A stretch of 64,000 nucleotides of DNA from assembly GCA_039196965.1 (NCBI GenBank), contig JBCCUK010000015.1, positions 25,448 to 89,447 on the forward strand. Direction: 5' to 3'. The stretch is from CALLCD01 sp039196965 (lineage in GTDB: Bacteria > Pseudomonadota > Alphaproteobacteria > Caulobacterales > Hyphomonadaceae). A program made the translations under genes and the position numbers. The notes below the pieces were generated by a model. It had not been told where the DNA came from, did no database searches, and saw nothing but the letters and a program-made list of their open reading frames with translations. Below are positions 26,547 through 35,001 of the stretch, piece after piece (positions within the stretch are counted from its first letter, which is position 1; each line of letters opens with the position of its first letter).

Positions 26547-27170
26547 ATGTCAGATGCCCCCCGCGGATTTAACTATGTTCCCTATGTCGTCGAGCAGACA
26601 AGCCGTGGTGAGCGCGGCTATGATATCTATTCGCGCCTTCTGAAGGAACGGATCATCTTCATTACAGGGCCGATTGACGATGGCACCGCGACTACTGTTA
26701 CAGCACAGCTCCTATACCTAGAGTCAGAAAATCCGAAAAAAGACATCGCAATGTACATCAATTCGCCTGGGGGATACGTCACTTCGGGCATGGCGATCTA
26801 CGATACAATGCAATATCTGCGATGCCCGGTTGCCACCACTTGTATTGGGCAGGCTGCAAGCATGGGCTCACTTCTTCTTGCGGCAGGCGCGGAAGGCATG
26901 CGCACAGCACTGCCGAATGCTCGATTCATGGTGCACCAGCCCTCAGGGGGATATCAGGGCGTTGCAACCGATATTGAGCGTCACGCCGAAGAAATTATCG
27001 ATCTCAAGCGCCGCTTGAATGAAATCTATGTGAAACACACAGGCCAGAAGTACGACGCAATCGAGAAGAAACTCGATCGAGACACGTTTATGAACGCCGA
27101 AGAGGCGAGGGATTTTGGTATTGTGGACCAGGTTTATGAGCGGCGAGAGGTGCCCGGAGAAGAAGGGTGA
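26547..27170 (+). CDS. clpP: ATP-dependent Clp protease proteolytic subunit
   Basis: 207 aa. Catalytic Ser105 in GQAASMGSLL, His130 in FMVHQPSGG and Asp179, spaced as in E. coli ClpP (25 and 49 residues apart). It forms tetradecameric rings with ClpX and ClpA for regulated proteolysis; in alphaproteobacteria ClpXP drives cell-cycle regulator turnover. A short leader is followed by ATG 26547. ClpX follows after 116 bp. Confidence 0.97.
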   Translation: MSDAPRGFNYVPYVVEQTSRGERGYDIYSRLLKERIIFITGPIDDGTATTVTAQLLYLESENPKKDIAMYINSPGGYVTSGMAIYDTMQYLRCPVATTCIGQAASMGSLLLAAGAEGMRTALPNARFMVHQPSGGYQGVATDIERHAEEIIDLKRRLNEIYVKHTGQKYDAIEKKLDRDTFMNAEEARDFGIVDQVYERREVPGEEG

Positions 27171-27286
27171 ATCGCTGTGGCGTAGGGCTTGCGTGAGTAA
27201 TCATCGGCCCTATGATTAGAGTAACCGGCAAAAAAGGGCTTTCAGCGTAAGCCTTGTGTTAAAACTTGTCGGGCATTGAGGATTGA

Positions 27287-28552
27287 ATGAGTAAGCAGAA
27301 CGGCTCCGGCGATTCAAAAAATACCCTCTATTGCTCTTTCTGCGGGAAGAGCCAGCACGAGGTTAAGAAGCTTATTGCTGGTCCAACCGTGTTCATTTGT
27401 GATGAATGCGTCGAACTCTGCATGGATATTATCCGCGAAGAGAATAAGACTGCTATGGTCTCGTCCTCTGAGGGGGTTCCCACACCGCAGGAAATCTGCG
27501 ACGTGCTGGATGATTATGTGATATCGCAGGAGTATGCAAAACGGATCCTCTCCGTAGCAGTTCACAACCACTACAAGCGTTTGTCACATGCCTCTAAGAG
27601 CGATGCGGTCGAGCTCGCTAAGTCAAATATCCTACTGATCGGTCCGACCGGTTGCGGTAAAACGCTTCTGGCCCAGACGCTTGCCCGGATTATTGATGTT
27701 CCTTTCACGATGGCAGATGCCACAACGCTAACAGAAGCCGGTTATGTAGGCGAAGACGTGGAAAACATCGTACTCAAACTCCTTCAGGCCGCCGACTACA
27801 ACGTTGAGCGTGCCCAGCGGGGCATTGTTTACATAGACGAAATCGACAAGATTTCCCGGAAATCCGACAATCCGTCGATAACGCGCGATGTCAGTGGTGA
27901 GGGCGTTCAACAGGCTCTTCTTAAAATCATGGAAGGCACTGTGGCAGCCGTTCCACCGCAGGGCGGACGTAAACATCCGCAGCAAGAGTTTCTGCAGGTT
28001 GATACCACCAATATTCTGTTTATCTGCGGCGGCGCTTTTGCCGGCTTGGACAAGATTATTTCATCCCGCGGAGAGGGAGCGAGCATCGGCTTTGGAGCTG
28101 ACGTGCAGGATCCGGAAGAGCGGCAAACAGGCGAGATTCTTCGCGATGTCGAGCCAGAAGACCTCCAGAAATTCGGACTGATTCCTGAATTCATCGGGCG
28201 GTTGCCTGTGATTGCGACCCTGGAAGATCTTGAAGAAGACGCTCTGGTGTCGATTTTGACCGAGCCGAAAAACGCCTTGCTGAAACAGTATCAGCGTCTT
28301 TTCGACATGGAAGATGTACAGCTGACCTTCACCGATGAGGCTCTGAACGCTGTTGCTCGTCGTGCCATCGAGCGCAAAACAGGCGCACGCGGTCTTCGGT
28401 CGATCATGGAAGCTATCCTCCTCGATACGATGTTCGAGTTGCCAAACCTTCGCGGCGTTTCAGAGGTCGTTGTAAATGGCGAGGTTGTCGAGGGGAATGC
28501 GACGCCTCTCTACGTCCATGCGGAGCAGGCTCCTGCGGAAGAAGCTTCATAA
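27287..28552 (+). CDS. clpX: Clp protease ATPase subunit ClpX
   Basis: 421 aa. N-terminal zinc-binding domain with four Cys (CSFCGK and CDECVELC), AAA+ domain with Walker A GPTGCGKT and Walker B VYIDEIDKI, and pore and sensor motifs as in other ClpX proteins. The Shine-Dalgarno GAGGA lies 4 nt before ATG 27287. It unfolds substrates and feeds them to ClpP, encoded 116 bp upstream. Confidence 0.97.
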   Translation: MSKQNGSGDSKNTLYCSFCGKSQHEVKKLIAGPTVFICDECVELCMDIIREENKTAMVSSSEGVPTPQEICDVLDDYVISQEYAKRILSVAVHNHYKRLSHASKSDAVELAKSNILLIGPTGCGKTLLAQTLARIIDVPFTMADATTLTEAGYVGEDVENIVLKLLQAADYNVERAQRGIVYIDEIDKISRKSDNPSITRDVSGEGVQQALLKIMEGTVAAVPPQGGRKHPQQEFLQVDTTNILFICGGAFAGLDKIISSRGEGASIGFGADVQDPEERQTGEILRDVEPEDLQKFGLIPEFIGRLPVIATLEDLEEDALVSILTEPKNALLKQYQRLFDMEDVQLTFTDEALNAVARRAIERKTGARGLRSIMEAILLDTMFELPNLRGVSEVVVNGEVVEGNATPLYVHAEQAPAEEAS

Positions 28553-28564
28553 GCGTAATTATCG

Positions 28565-28593
28565 CTTGAAGCGCGGTTCTTGCGTCTCCAAAT
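28565..28593 (+). promoter_or_regulatory. Possible heat-shock (RpoH-type) promoter of lon
   Basis: CTTGAA at 28565 and CTCCAAAT at 28586, 15 nt apart, resemble a sigma32-type promoter of alphaproteobacteria. It lies about 95 nt before the lon start, where heat-shock control is expected. The match is partial. Confidence 0.3.
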
Positions 28594-28688
28594 AGTGGAA
28601 ACAGAACTAGGCTGCCGCGTCGCGCGGGGTCTATATAAAAATCTGCGCTGGCTTTTGGAAAGCAGCGCGAAGTGAGAGAAGAGTGCAC

Positions 28689-31118
28689 ATGTCTAGAACA
28701 CTGCCAGTCTTGCCGCTTCGGGATATCGTTGTTTTCCCGGATATGGTCGCCCCGCTTTTTGTCGGACGGGACAAGTCCGTTCGTGCCCTGGAAATGGTGG
28801 ACGAGGGCGAGAACGAAATCATGCTGGTCGCACAGCGTGACCCTTCAGTGGATGATCCAGACGGCGAGGACCTTTATCCGGTCGGCACCGTGGCTACCAT
28901 TCTCCAACTCCTTAAATTGCCTGATGGCACCGTCAAAGTCCTCGTGGAGGGCAAATCACGAGCCAGGTTAACGCAGCTGAATGATCGCGGAGAGTATTTC
29001 GACGCCGATATTGCTCTTGTGTCATCCGAAACCGTTGACGCTTCGGATGTGAAGCCGCTGATGCGGGCGGTGATCGATCAGTTTGAGAACTATGTGAAGC
29101 TGAACCGCAAGATACAGCCGGACTCCGTTGCGACGATCTCAAAGATCACTCAGCCCGGTAAGCTCGCGGACACCGTTGCCGCTCAGTTGTCCATTAAGTT
29201 GGCTGACAAACAGGAACTTCTTGAGGTCACAAGCGAAAAAGAGCGCCTGGAGAAAGTCTTCTCGCAGATGGAAGGCGAGATGGGCATGCTCCAAATGGAG
29301 CGCAAGATTAAGAATCGCGTAAAGCGTCAAATGGAAAAGACACAGCGCGAGTATTATCTCAATGAACAAATGAAAGCCATTCAGCGCGAACTTGGCGAGC
29401 AGGATGGCGGCGAGCGAGATGAGTTGGCCGAGCTGGAGCAAAAACTCCGCGATACGCCGCTTTCTGAAGAAGCTCGAACGAAGGCTGACGGCGAAATGCG
29501 CAAGCTTCGCCAGATGAGTCCGATGTCAGCGGAATCGACGGTTGTCCGGAACTATCTGGACTGGCTGATTTCACTGCCTTGGGGAGAACGCAAACAGATA
29601 TCAACAGATCTCAATGAGGCTGAGACTATTCTTGATGCGGATCATTATGGTCTTGAGAAAGTCAAAGAACGAATCCTCGAATATCTCGCGGTACAGAAAC
29701 GCACTGAGAAGATGAAAGGTCCAATCCTGTGCCTTGTTGGACCGCCCGGCGTCGGCAAAACGTCGCTCGGGAAATCCATCGCGCGTGCTACCGGACGGGA
29801 TTTCGTTCGCGTTGCCCTCGGCGGTGTTCGGGATGAAAGTGAGATTCGTGGTCACCGGCGAACATATATTGGATCGATGCCAGGCCGAGTTATTCAGTCA
29901 ATGAAAAAGGCAAAGTCTGGCAATCCATTGTTCCTGCTGGATGAAATTGACAAGCTTGGGATGGACTATCGCGGAGATCCGGCATCTGCGCTTCTTGAGG
30001 TTCTCGATCCCGAGCAGAACTCGACCTTCAACGATCACTATCTGGAAGTCGATTACGACCTGTCGGATGTTATGTTCATCACGACAGCAAATTCGCTTAA
30101 CATGCCTCAACCGCTTCTTGACCGGATGGAGCTTATCCGTATCGCCGGTTATACGGAGGACGAAAAGCTCGAGATTGCGAGGCGGCATCTTATACCTAAG
30201 ATCCGCAAGGATCATGGACTCGCCGAGACCGAATGGGCTGTCAGTGATGATGCTGTTCGGGATCTTGTGAGATATTACTCACGGGAGGCTGGCGTGCGGA
30301 ACCTAGAGCGCGAAATTGCGCGCCTCGCTCGTAAGTCGGTCCGAAAGATTGCCCAGGAAGACGTCTCTTCCCAGGAGATCAATTCTGAGAATCTCGCTGA
30401 TTTTGCGGGTGTCCGGAAGTTCCGTTATGGGCTTGCAGATAGCGAAAATCAGCTGGGAGCCGTCACAGGACTGGCTTGGACGGAAACCGGCGGCGATCTT
30501 CTGACGATCGAGGCCGTGCAGATGCCAGGTCGCGGCGGTATGAAAGTCACAGGCAATCTGCGCGATGTCATGAAGGAATCGATCCAGGCGGCCAACTCGC
30601 TAGTGCGCGCAAGAGCGGTCTCCCTTGGCATAAAGCCAAGTACCTTCAACACGACCGATATTCACGTTCACGTTCCGGAGGGTGCGACACCAAAGGATGG
30701 TCCTTCAGCCGGTATTGCAATGACGACGGCGATCGTATCGCTGTTGACCGGCAACCCTGTTTGGAAAGATGTCGCCATGACGGGCGAGGTGACCCTTCGT
30801 GGCCGCGTTCTGCCTATTGGTGGCCTGAAAGAGAAATTGCTCGCGGCATTGCGCGGGGGTATCAAAACCGTGCTTATTCCGGCGGATAATGAAAAGGATC
30901 TGGCAGACATACCAGATAATGTGACTGACGATTTGGAGATTGTGCCGGTCTCGGACATCATGGAAGTATTTGCGCGCGCGCTGACCCGTCCTCTAGTGCC
31001 GATAGAGTGGTCCGAGGAGGACGAAGCGGCTCTTCAGGCGACGCTGTCAGGAAGTAATCGTCCAGGATCTGAACCAGGTGGATCGCAGCCAAGTGTGACA
31101 CAGGGAAGCCGACACTAA
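28689..31118 (+). CDS. lon: ATP-dependent Lon protease
   Basis: 809 aa. N-terminal LON substrate domain (LPVLPLRDIVVFPDMVAPLF), long coiled coil, AAA+ module with Walker A GPPGVGKTS and Walker B LFLLDEIDKL, and a protease domain with catalytic Ser in PKDGPSAGIAM. Quality-control protease for misfolded and regulatory proteins. ATG 28689 has AGAAGAG upstream and gives the usual N-terminus; an in-frame GTG at 28683 would add two residues. The gene ends in a strong terminator and is followed by tRNA-Val, without the HU gene often found after lon. Confidence 0.97.
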   Translation: MSRTLPVLPLRDIVVFPDMVAPLFVGRDKSVRALEMVDEGENEIMLVAQRDPSVDDPDGEDLYPVGTVATILQLLKLPDGTVKVLVEGKSRARLTQLNDRGEYFDADIALVSSETVDASDVKPLMRAVIDQFENYVKLNRKIQPDSVATISKITQPGKLADTVAAQLSIKLADKQELLEVTSEKERLEKVFSQMEGEMGMLQMERKIKNRVKRQMEKTQREYYLNEQMKAIQRELGEQDGGERDELAELEQKLRDTPLSEEARTKADGEMRKLRQMSPMSAESTVVRNYLDWLISLPWGERKQISTDLNEAETILDADHYGLEKVKERILEYLAVQKRTEKMKGPILCLVGPPGVGKTSLGKSIARATGRDFVRVALGGVRDESEIRGHRRTYIGSMPGRVIQSMKKAKSGNPLFLLDEIDKLGMDYRGDPASALLEVLDPEQNSTFNDHYLEVDYDLSDVMFITTANSLNMPQPLLDRMELIRIAGYTEDEKLEIARRHLIPKIRKDHGLAETEWAVSDDAVRDLVRYYSREAGVRNLEREIARLARKSVRKIAQEDVSSQEINSENLADFAGVRKFRYGLADSENQLGAVTGLAWTETGGDLLTIEAVQMPGRGGMKVTGNLRDVMKESIQAANSLVRARAVSLGIKPSTFNTTDIHVHVPEGATPKDGPSAGIAMTTAIVSLLTGNPVWKDVAMTGEVTLRGRVLPIGGLKEKLLAALRGGIKTVLIPADNEKDLADIPDNVTDDLEIVPVSDIMEVFARALTRPLVPIEWSEEDEAALQATLSGSNRPGSEPGGSQPSVTQGSRH

Positions 31119-31147
31119 TCGGATTTTTGGAGCTATCATTTAGTCAA

Positions 31148-31178
31148 GGCCCGCTAATATGGCGGGCCCTATTTTTTT
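31148..31178 (+). terminator. Intrinsic terminator after lon
   Basis: GGCCCGC (31148-31154) pairs with GCGGGCC (31162-31168), 7-nt loop, then CTATTTTTTT. Confidence 0.92.
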
Positions 31179-31253
31179 GGTTTCGAAGAATGCAGCTTTC
31201 GCACATTTTTCGGTTGGACATACACACGCCATATCGTATTAGGAGCGTCCTCA

Positions 31254-31329
31254 GGGCGGTTAGCTCAGCTGGTAGAGCATCTCGTTTACACCGAGAGGGT
31301 CAGCGGTTCGAACCCGTTACCGCCCACCA
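31254..31329 (+). tRNA. tRNA-Val (anticodon TAC)
   Basis: 76 nt including the encoded CCA. Acceptor GGGCGGT/ACCGCCC, D-loop AGCTCAGCTGGTAGAGC, anticodon stem TCTCG/CGAGA with loop TTTACAC giving TAC, and T-arm with GGTTCGAACCC. Its 3' end borders a repeat-rich stretch without clear genes. Confidence 0.97.
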
Positions 31330-31802
31330 ATAAAATCAAGGGGTTAGCATAGAGGAAAACCGGAACACGGTGAGCAGTTTACACCTTAGTTTACAGGTTT
31401 CTGTTCTTGTTCCGTACGGTTTTCCGTGCCCGTGATGGCTTCGATCACCGCATCATCGGACGCTTAAATCCGCTTCACTTTCTGGAATCTTGGGGAGCGC
31501 TCTGGATATGCTTTTATGCTCAAAACCGAACCCGCGCATGCAACACCATCGGTAAGAACAGGCGGTAATCTAGTTCGTTCATGCGATCGAGATGGTTTGC
31601 GGGCAGTTTTGCAGCATTGGTAACGATTGCCACCTCAATGGGTTTATTGTTCTCTAGCGCAGACAAGATGGTGACTAAATCTGAAGTGTCCGAGATGGTT
31701 GTAGTGCTGAGGGCTATTACCACCGGTGCAACTGCAGCTCTATTGACGGCTGATCCACTGCGGCCCAAGAGATAAAGGCCGCTCTGTCTGCTGTTCAAAC
31801 GC
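31330..31802. other. Gene-poor junction after tRNA-Val with direct and inverted repeats
   Basis: 473 bp. It contains direct repeats AGTTTACA at 31376-31383 and 31388-31395 and a 9-bp inverted repeat GGAAAACCG (31354-31362) / CGGTTTTCC (31417-31425). Two overlapping weak frames exist: minus 31520-31798 (92 codons, TTG start) and plus 31581-31775 (64 codons). Neither has a good ribosome site or a recognised family, and the minus frame may be a decayed gene end. The position right after a tRNA 3' end suits an old integration site, but no integrase is seen. Confidence 0.45.
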
Positions 31803-32243
31803 TCAAGACCGACTTGAATTGGAATACCAAACCCAGACGCTGATGATGATCGCCGATGAGGAGACGATTGTCATGAGCGTGCCGGGCACAAAGTTTACAA
31901 ATCCAGGAATGTCTACAAAAACAAAATAGCCAGCATCAAGGAGGCCGCCGATCATCGCCGTGACCCATATGGCAGTGGTATTGGCCCGCCAGACAAAGAT
32001 CGCGCCGACGATCGTGACAAAGCCGCCCCAAAGCAAGTTCCAGCCATGCTGGTTGAGGATGCCGCCAACCGCTTCGTGATAATCGGCTTGCAGATCTTCT
32101 GCTGGGACCGCATCGGCTATGGCTTGCAATCCGCCAGAAGCATCTGCAGGAATAATGGTGACGCCTGCTAACACATGGACCAGACCCCATATGATCCACA
32201 ATACCGATGCGACTTTCAGTAGGTTAAGTTGGCTGTTTGACAA
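31803..32243 (-). CDS. Small integral membrane protein of unknown function
   Basis: 146 aa with about four hydrophobic helices (VASVLWIIWGLVHVLAGV, WNLLWGGFVTIVGAIFVW, IWVTAMIGGLLDAGYFVF, LMTIVSSSAIIISVWVW). No family is recognised with certainty. I chose TTG 32243 because GAGGA lies 8 nt upstream; a frame extension to 32327 would start inside the MarR palindrome and lacks a ribosome site. The gene is divergent from the MarR regulator, with the palindrome in the 87-bp gap, so MarR control of this gene is likely. Confidence 0.65.
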   Translation of the reverse strand: MSNSQLNLLKVASVLWIIWGLVHVLAGVTIIPADASGGLQAIADAVPAEDLQADYHEAVGGILNQHGWNLLWGGFVTIVGAIFVWRANTTAIWVTAMIGGLLDAGYFVFVDIPGFVNFVPGTLMTIVSSSAIIISVWVWYSNSSRS

Positions 32244-32311
32244 TAGACTGTTCCTCGGCAGAAATTCAGCAGCCAACCGCCTCCATGTTGGCAGACATAA
32301 TGAATGCGATA

Positions 32312-32330
32312 TGGTTGACTGAGTCAACCA
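32312..32330. promoter_or_regulatory. 19-bp palindrome abutting the MarR start codon (candidate operator)
   Basis: TGGTTGACT, central G, AGTCAACCA: all nine pairs match. It ends at the base just before ATG 32331 and lies 68 bp upstream of the divergent membrane-protein start, the expected place for a MarR operator controlling both genes. There is no room for a normal Shine-Dalgarno sequence before the MarR ATG. Confidence 0.6.
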
Positions 32331-32774
32331 ATGGATTTCGAATTGACAGACGAAGCGATCCTTGCCCTACAGATTGACCGATTGATGCGTCGGTTTCATT
32401 CCAACTTGCATCCGCGCGCGGAACGCATTGATAAAGAAAAAATCGGTCCGGTTGGTGGCATGATTCTGATAGTGATTTCGGAATCCGGCCCGACAACCGC
32501 TCAACTTATTGGGTCAACCCTGGGGCGCGACAAATCCCAAGTCTCAAGACTACTTAATCTGCTTGTCAAAAAGGGGCTCGTTGAAAAATCAACAAATGAC
32601 ATTGACGCAAGACGTTTGGAAATTCGTCTCACGGAGAAAGGACTATTGCAGGTAGCTGCCTTTAATGGCGCTCTCATCGAAGCAACCAAAACCATTTTGG
32701 GCAATCTGAACAAAGATGAAGCAAGACAGTTCTCTAACTTGCTTTCAAAGATAATGGCGCAACACTCCGTATAG
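32331..32774 (+). CDS. MarR-family transcriptional regulator
   Basis: 147 aa winged-helix protein. The recognition region is AQLIGSTLGRDKSQVSRLLNLL and the wing carries DARRLEIRLTEKG, the MarR DxRxxxxxLT signature. N- and C-terminal helices would form the dimer interface. The ATG directly follows a 19-bp palindrome, so self-binding would block transcription at or near the start; the absent ribosome site suggests a leaderless message. MarR proteins usually respond to phenolic or lipophilic ligands. Confidence 0.88.
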   Translation: MDFELTDEAILALQIDRLMRRFHSNLHPRAERIDKEKIGPVGGMILIVISESGPTTAQLIGSTLGRDKSQVSRLLNLLVKKGLVEKSTNDIDARRLEIRLTEKGLLQVAAFNGALIEATKTILGNLNKDEARQFSNLLSKIMAQHSV

Positions 32775-32820
32775 GAATAAGTTATTTGCCTCATGAGCTT
32801 TGGGCAGCTGACACAAATGC

Positions 32821-33993
32821 CTATGCGGTAACCCCCAATCCCAATTCCATCAACACAAGCTCTGTGTCCTGACCCGGTGAGGGTGCGGGACGGATTTCAG
32901 TCTGTTCCAGGCCGTGAAAACGGACTGGTGGTTGTGCTTCCCAATACGCCCCTTCACTTGGATGTTCGCGGCGCTGGAAGAAATTGGTGGCCTTCAGGTG
33001 CGGATCATTCCGCAAGTCGTCGAAGTCGTTGACGGGCGCGGCCGGAATGTCGGCGTCCGCACACGCAGCCAGCCAGTACGCATTGGTGTTCTCGAGCAGA
33101 TAGTGCTGCACGCGCTCCAGCATGTAGGCCATATTGAAATAGCGTCCGCGATAGTCGCTGATGCGTTCGTCTTCGAGTTCTTCCGGTGCACCGAGCACAG
33201 CGTTGAACAGTCTTATCCATCGCTCATCCACATAGGGCGCGAGCACGATGTAACCGTCACTTGTCTGCAATGGCTGGCGAGCGGGATCGACCTGACGTTG
33301 ATAACAGAACGGCCCGACCGGCGGATCGAACACAGCCTCGTAGAAATGCTCCTCCAACAAAAAGTGAGTCACACATTCGAACATCGGCACTTCGACATGA
33401 ACCGCTTCGCCAGTCTTATCCCTATGATGCAGCGCTGCGAGCGTCGCATAGGCCGCGTGCAAACCGGACACCTTGTCGGCGAAGGCTGTCGGCACAAAGC
33501 GCGGCTTCGGGTTTCTATCAACTTTGGGTAAGAGGCTCGCGGCACCTGACAAGCCCTGGATCAGATCATCGTAAGCTGGCCTGCCTGCATAGGGGCCATC
33601 AGAGCCAAAGCCGACACAGTGAACATAGATGATGTCCGGCTTGATGGCTTTGACTTCTTCGAAGGAAAGACCGAGCCGCGCAACTGCCGACGACCGCACA
33701 TTGTGGATGAAGACGTCGCTTTCAGCGATCAGTTTTCGTATCGCTTCGGCTCCTGCTTCCGACTTCAAGTCCCAGATCACCGACCGCTTACCCCGGTTCA
33801 TGGTCATGTGGCACGGGCCCATACCACGCGTATTCGCCGGCTTTCCAACATTGCGAAAATCATCGCCTTTTTCAGGTTCGATCTTCACCACATCGGCTCC
33901 CATGTCCGCAAAAGTCTGCGTGCAGTAGGGGCCGAAAATGACAGTGCTCATATCCGCGACTTTGATGTCGGACAGCAGTTTGGTAGCTGGCAT
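32821..33993 (-). CDS. Family III CoA-transferase (CaiB/BaiF)
   Basis: 390 aa. Begins LLSDIKVADMSTVIFGPYCTQ; catalytic Asp142 in RPAYDDLIQGLSG, and the active-site region NRGKRSVIWDLKSEAG is typical of the family. It moves CoA between organic acids by a covalent Asp mechanism. GGAGG precedes ATG 33993. Last gene of the minus-strand operon that starts with the Rieske oxygenase at 38999; it probably activates a pathway acid or recycles CoA from an end product. Confidence 0.92.
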   Translation of the reverse strand: MPATKLLSDIKVADMSTVIFGPYCTQTFADMGADVVKIEPEKGDDFRNVGKPANTRGMGPCHMTMNRGKRSVIWDLKSEAGAEAIRKLIAESDVFIHNVRSSAVARLGLSFEEVKAIKPDIIYVHCVGFGSDGPYAGRPAYDDLIQGLSGAASLLPKVDRNPKPRFVPTAFADKVSGLHAAYATLAALHHRDKTGEAVHVEVPMFECVTHFLLEEHFYEAVFDPPVGPFCYQRQVDPARQPLQTSDGYIVLAPYVDERWIRLFNAVLGAPEELEDERISDYRGRYFNMAYMLERVQHYLLENTNAYWLAACADADIPAAPVNDFDDLRNDPHLKATNFFQRREHPSEGAYWEAQPPVRFHGLEQTEIRPAPSPGQDTELVLMELGLGVTA

Positions 33994-34026
33994 TACGTAT
34001 CCTCCAATTCTTGAGATATATCGCGT

Positions 34027-34470
34027 TCACCTATTGCTTTGGGGCCCTACGATACTGAAAACGCCCGTTGCGGTCATAAGCATCCGCTCTTCTGTACGGA
34101 TGTCAGCGCTGCAATGAGCGACTCTGCGACCCATTTTCTCTATTCTTGCGCGGGCTTCAACCCACTCGCCGTGTCTCGCGCCAGAAATGAAATTTGTTGT
34201 CAGACTGATCGTGACGACAGGAAGCGGTGGGGTTGCGGAAACATGCACCTGATAACTCAGGGCAACGTCAGCCAATGTCGCCAGCACCCCGCCATGCGCC
34301 GTTTGGACGTGGTTGATATGCCCCTTATCGATGCGAATTCCGATGATTTTTTGTTGGTTTAAGCGCTTGATAAAGTAGGGGCCTGATGCGTCTAGAAAGG
34401 AGCAGTTAAAATTCGCTGCTTCGAAGCCATGGGGTGTGTTTGATTGTGCTAAGGAGCTCGCATTGTTCAT
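34027..34470 (-). CDS. PaaI-type hotdog thioesterase
   Basis: 147 aa. The hotdog-fold motif is HGGVLATLADVALSYQV, with HG and the downstream acidic residue as in PaaI-family acyl-CoA thioesterases; the second half contains VVTISLTTNFISGARHGEWVEARARI. It hydrolyses an acyl- or aryl-CoA to release CoA, perhaps to rescue dead-end thioesters in this pathway. AGGGGA lies before ATG 34470. Between the epoxide-hydrolase-like gene (39 bp upstream) and the CoA-transferase in the same operon. Confidence 0.88.
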   Translation of the reverse strand: MNNASSLAQSNTPHGFEAANFNCSFLDASGPYFIKRLNQQKIIGIRIDKGHINHVQTAHGGVLATLADVALSYQVHVSATPPLPVVTISLTTNFISGARHGEWVEARARIEKMGRRVAHCSADIRTEERMLMTATGVFSIVGPQSNR

Positions 34471-34509
34471 TTGTTTGTCCCCTATATCCGTGATTGGACG
34501 GCATGTCTT

Positions 34510-34884
34510 TTAAGTCATTTGCGATTGGAATTCGGCGAGATCGAAATAATCTCGCCAATGTGTGATTAGTCCGCTTTGATCAAACTCGAGTGTGCCCATC
34601 ACGCGCACTGAAATGATGTTGCCTGTTCGCATATGGAAGTTATCCGAGCGTTCAGATAAAACAGCACCAGATGCGTTTTCCGCGATATGGTGAATCTCCC
34701 ATACGCAGTGCGTTGCGCCTTGCAGAAATGGTTCAGCAAATTTTCGGAGGCCATCCCTACCAGTAATCGGATCCATGGGAATATTGTGATAAAAGATACC
34801 CGGGCTAGCGGCCTCTATAACCGCGTCTAGGTCACATGTTTCCCATGACTTAAAAAAGCTCAGGGCGCGATCTAAGTTCGTCAT
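34510..34884 (-). CDS. Limonene-1,2-epoxide-hydrolase-like enzyme
   Basis: 124 aa, cone-fold protein. Compared with Rhodococcus limonene epoxide hydrolase, the active-site set appears complete: Tyr32 and Asn34 (FYHNIPM), Arg79 and Asp81 (SERSDNF), and Asp112 (HWRDYFD), with the family spacing. Such enzymes open epoxides to diols by one-step water attack. The size and single domain fit the family, and AAGGAAG precedes ATG 34884. It lies in the operon with a Rieske oxygenase and an MFS transporter. A related SnoaL-like isomerase role remains possible, but the conserved Asp-Arg-Asp favours the hydrolase. Confidence 0.85.
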   Translation of the reverse strand: MTNLDRALSFFKSWETCDLDAVIEAASPGIFYHNIPMDPITGRDGLRKFAEPFLQGATHCVWEIHHIAENASGAVLSERSDNFHMRTGNIISVRVMGTLEFDQSGLITHWRDYFDLAEFQSQMT

Positions 34885-35001
34885 TTTGGTATTCTTCCTT
34901 GAGATGTTCTCGACATAGGAAAGTGCGGATCTGTATCCGCGAGCTTTAAAAGCTCCGAGAGCGCTAGCTGATCTATCAAGTAATGATTGTCCGTATCGGG
35001 C

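Noticed and set aside
31581..31775. 64-codon plus frame with a hydrophobic start after tRNA-Val
   Set aside because: No ribosome site, and it overlaps an equally weak minus frame; kept only as part of the junction description.
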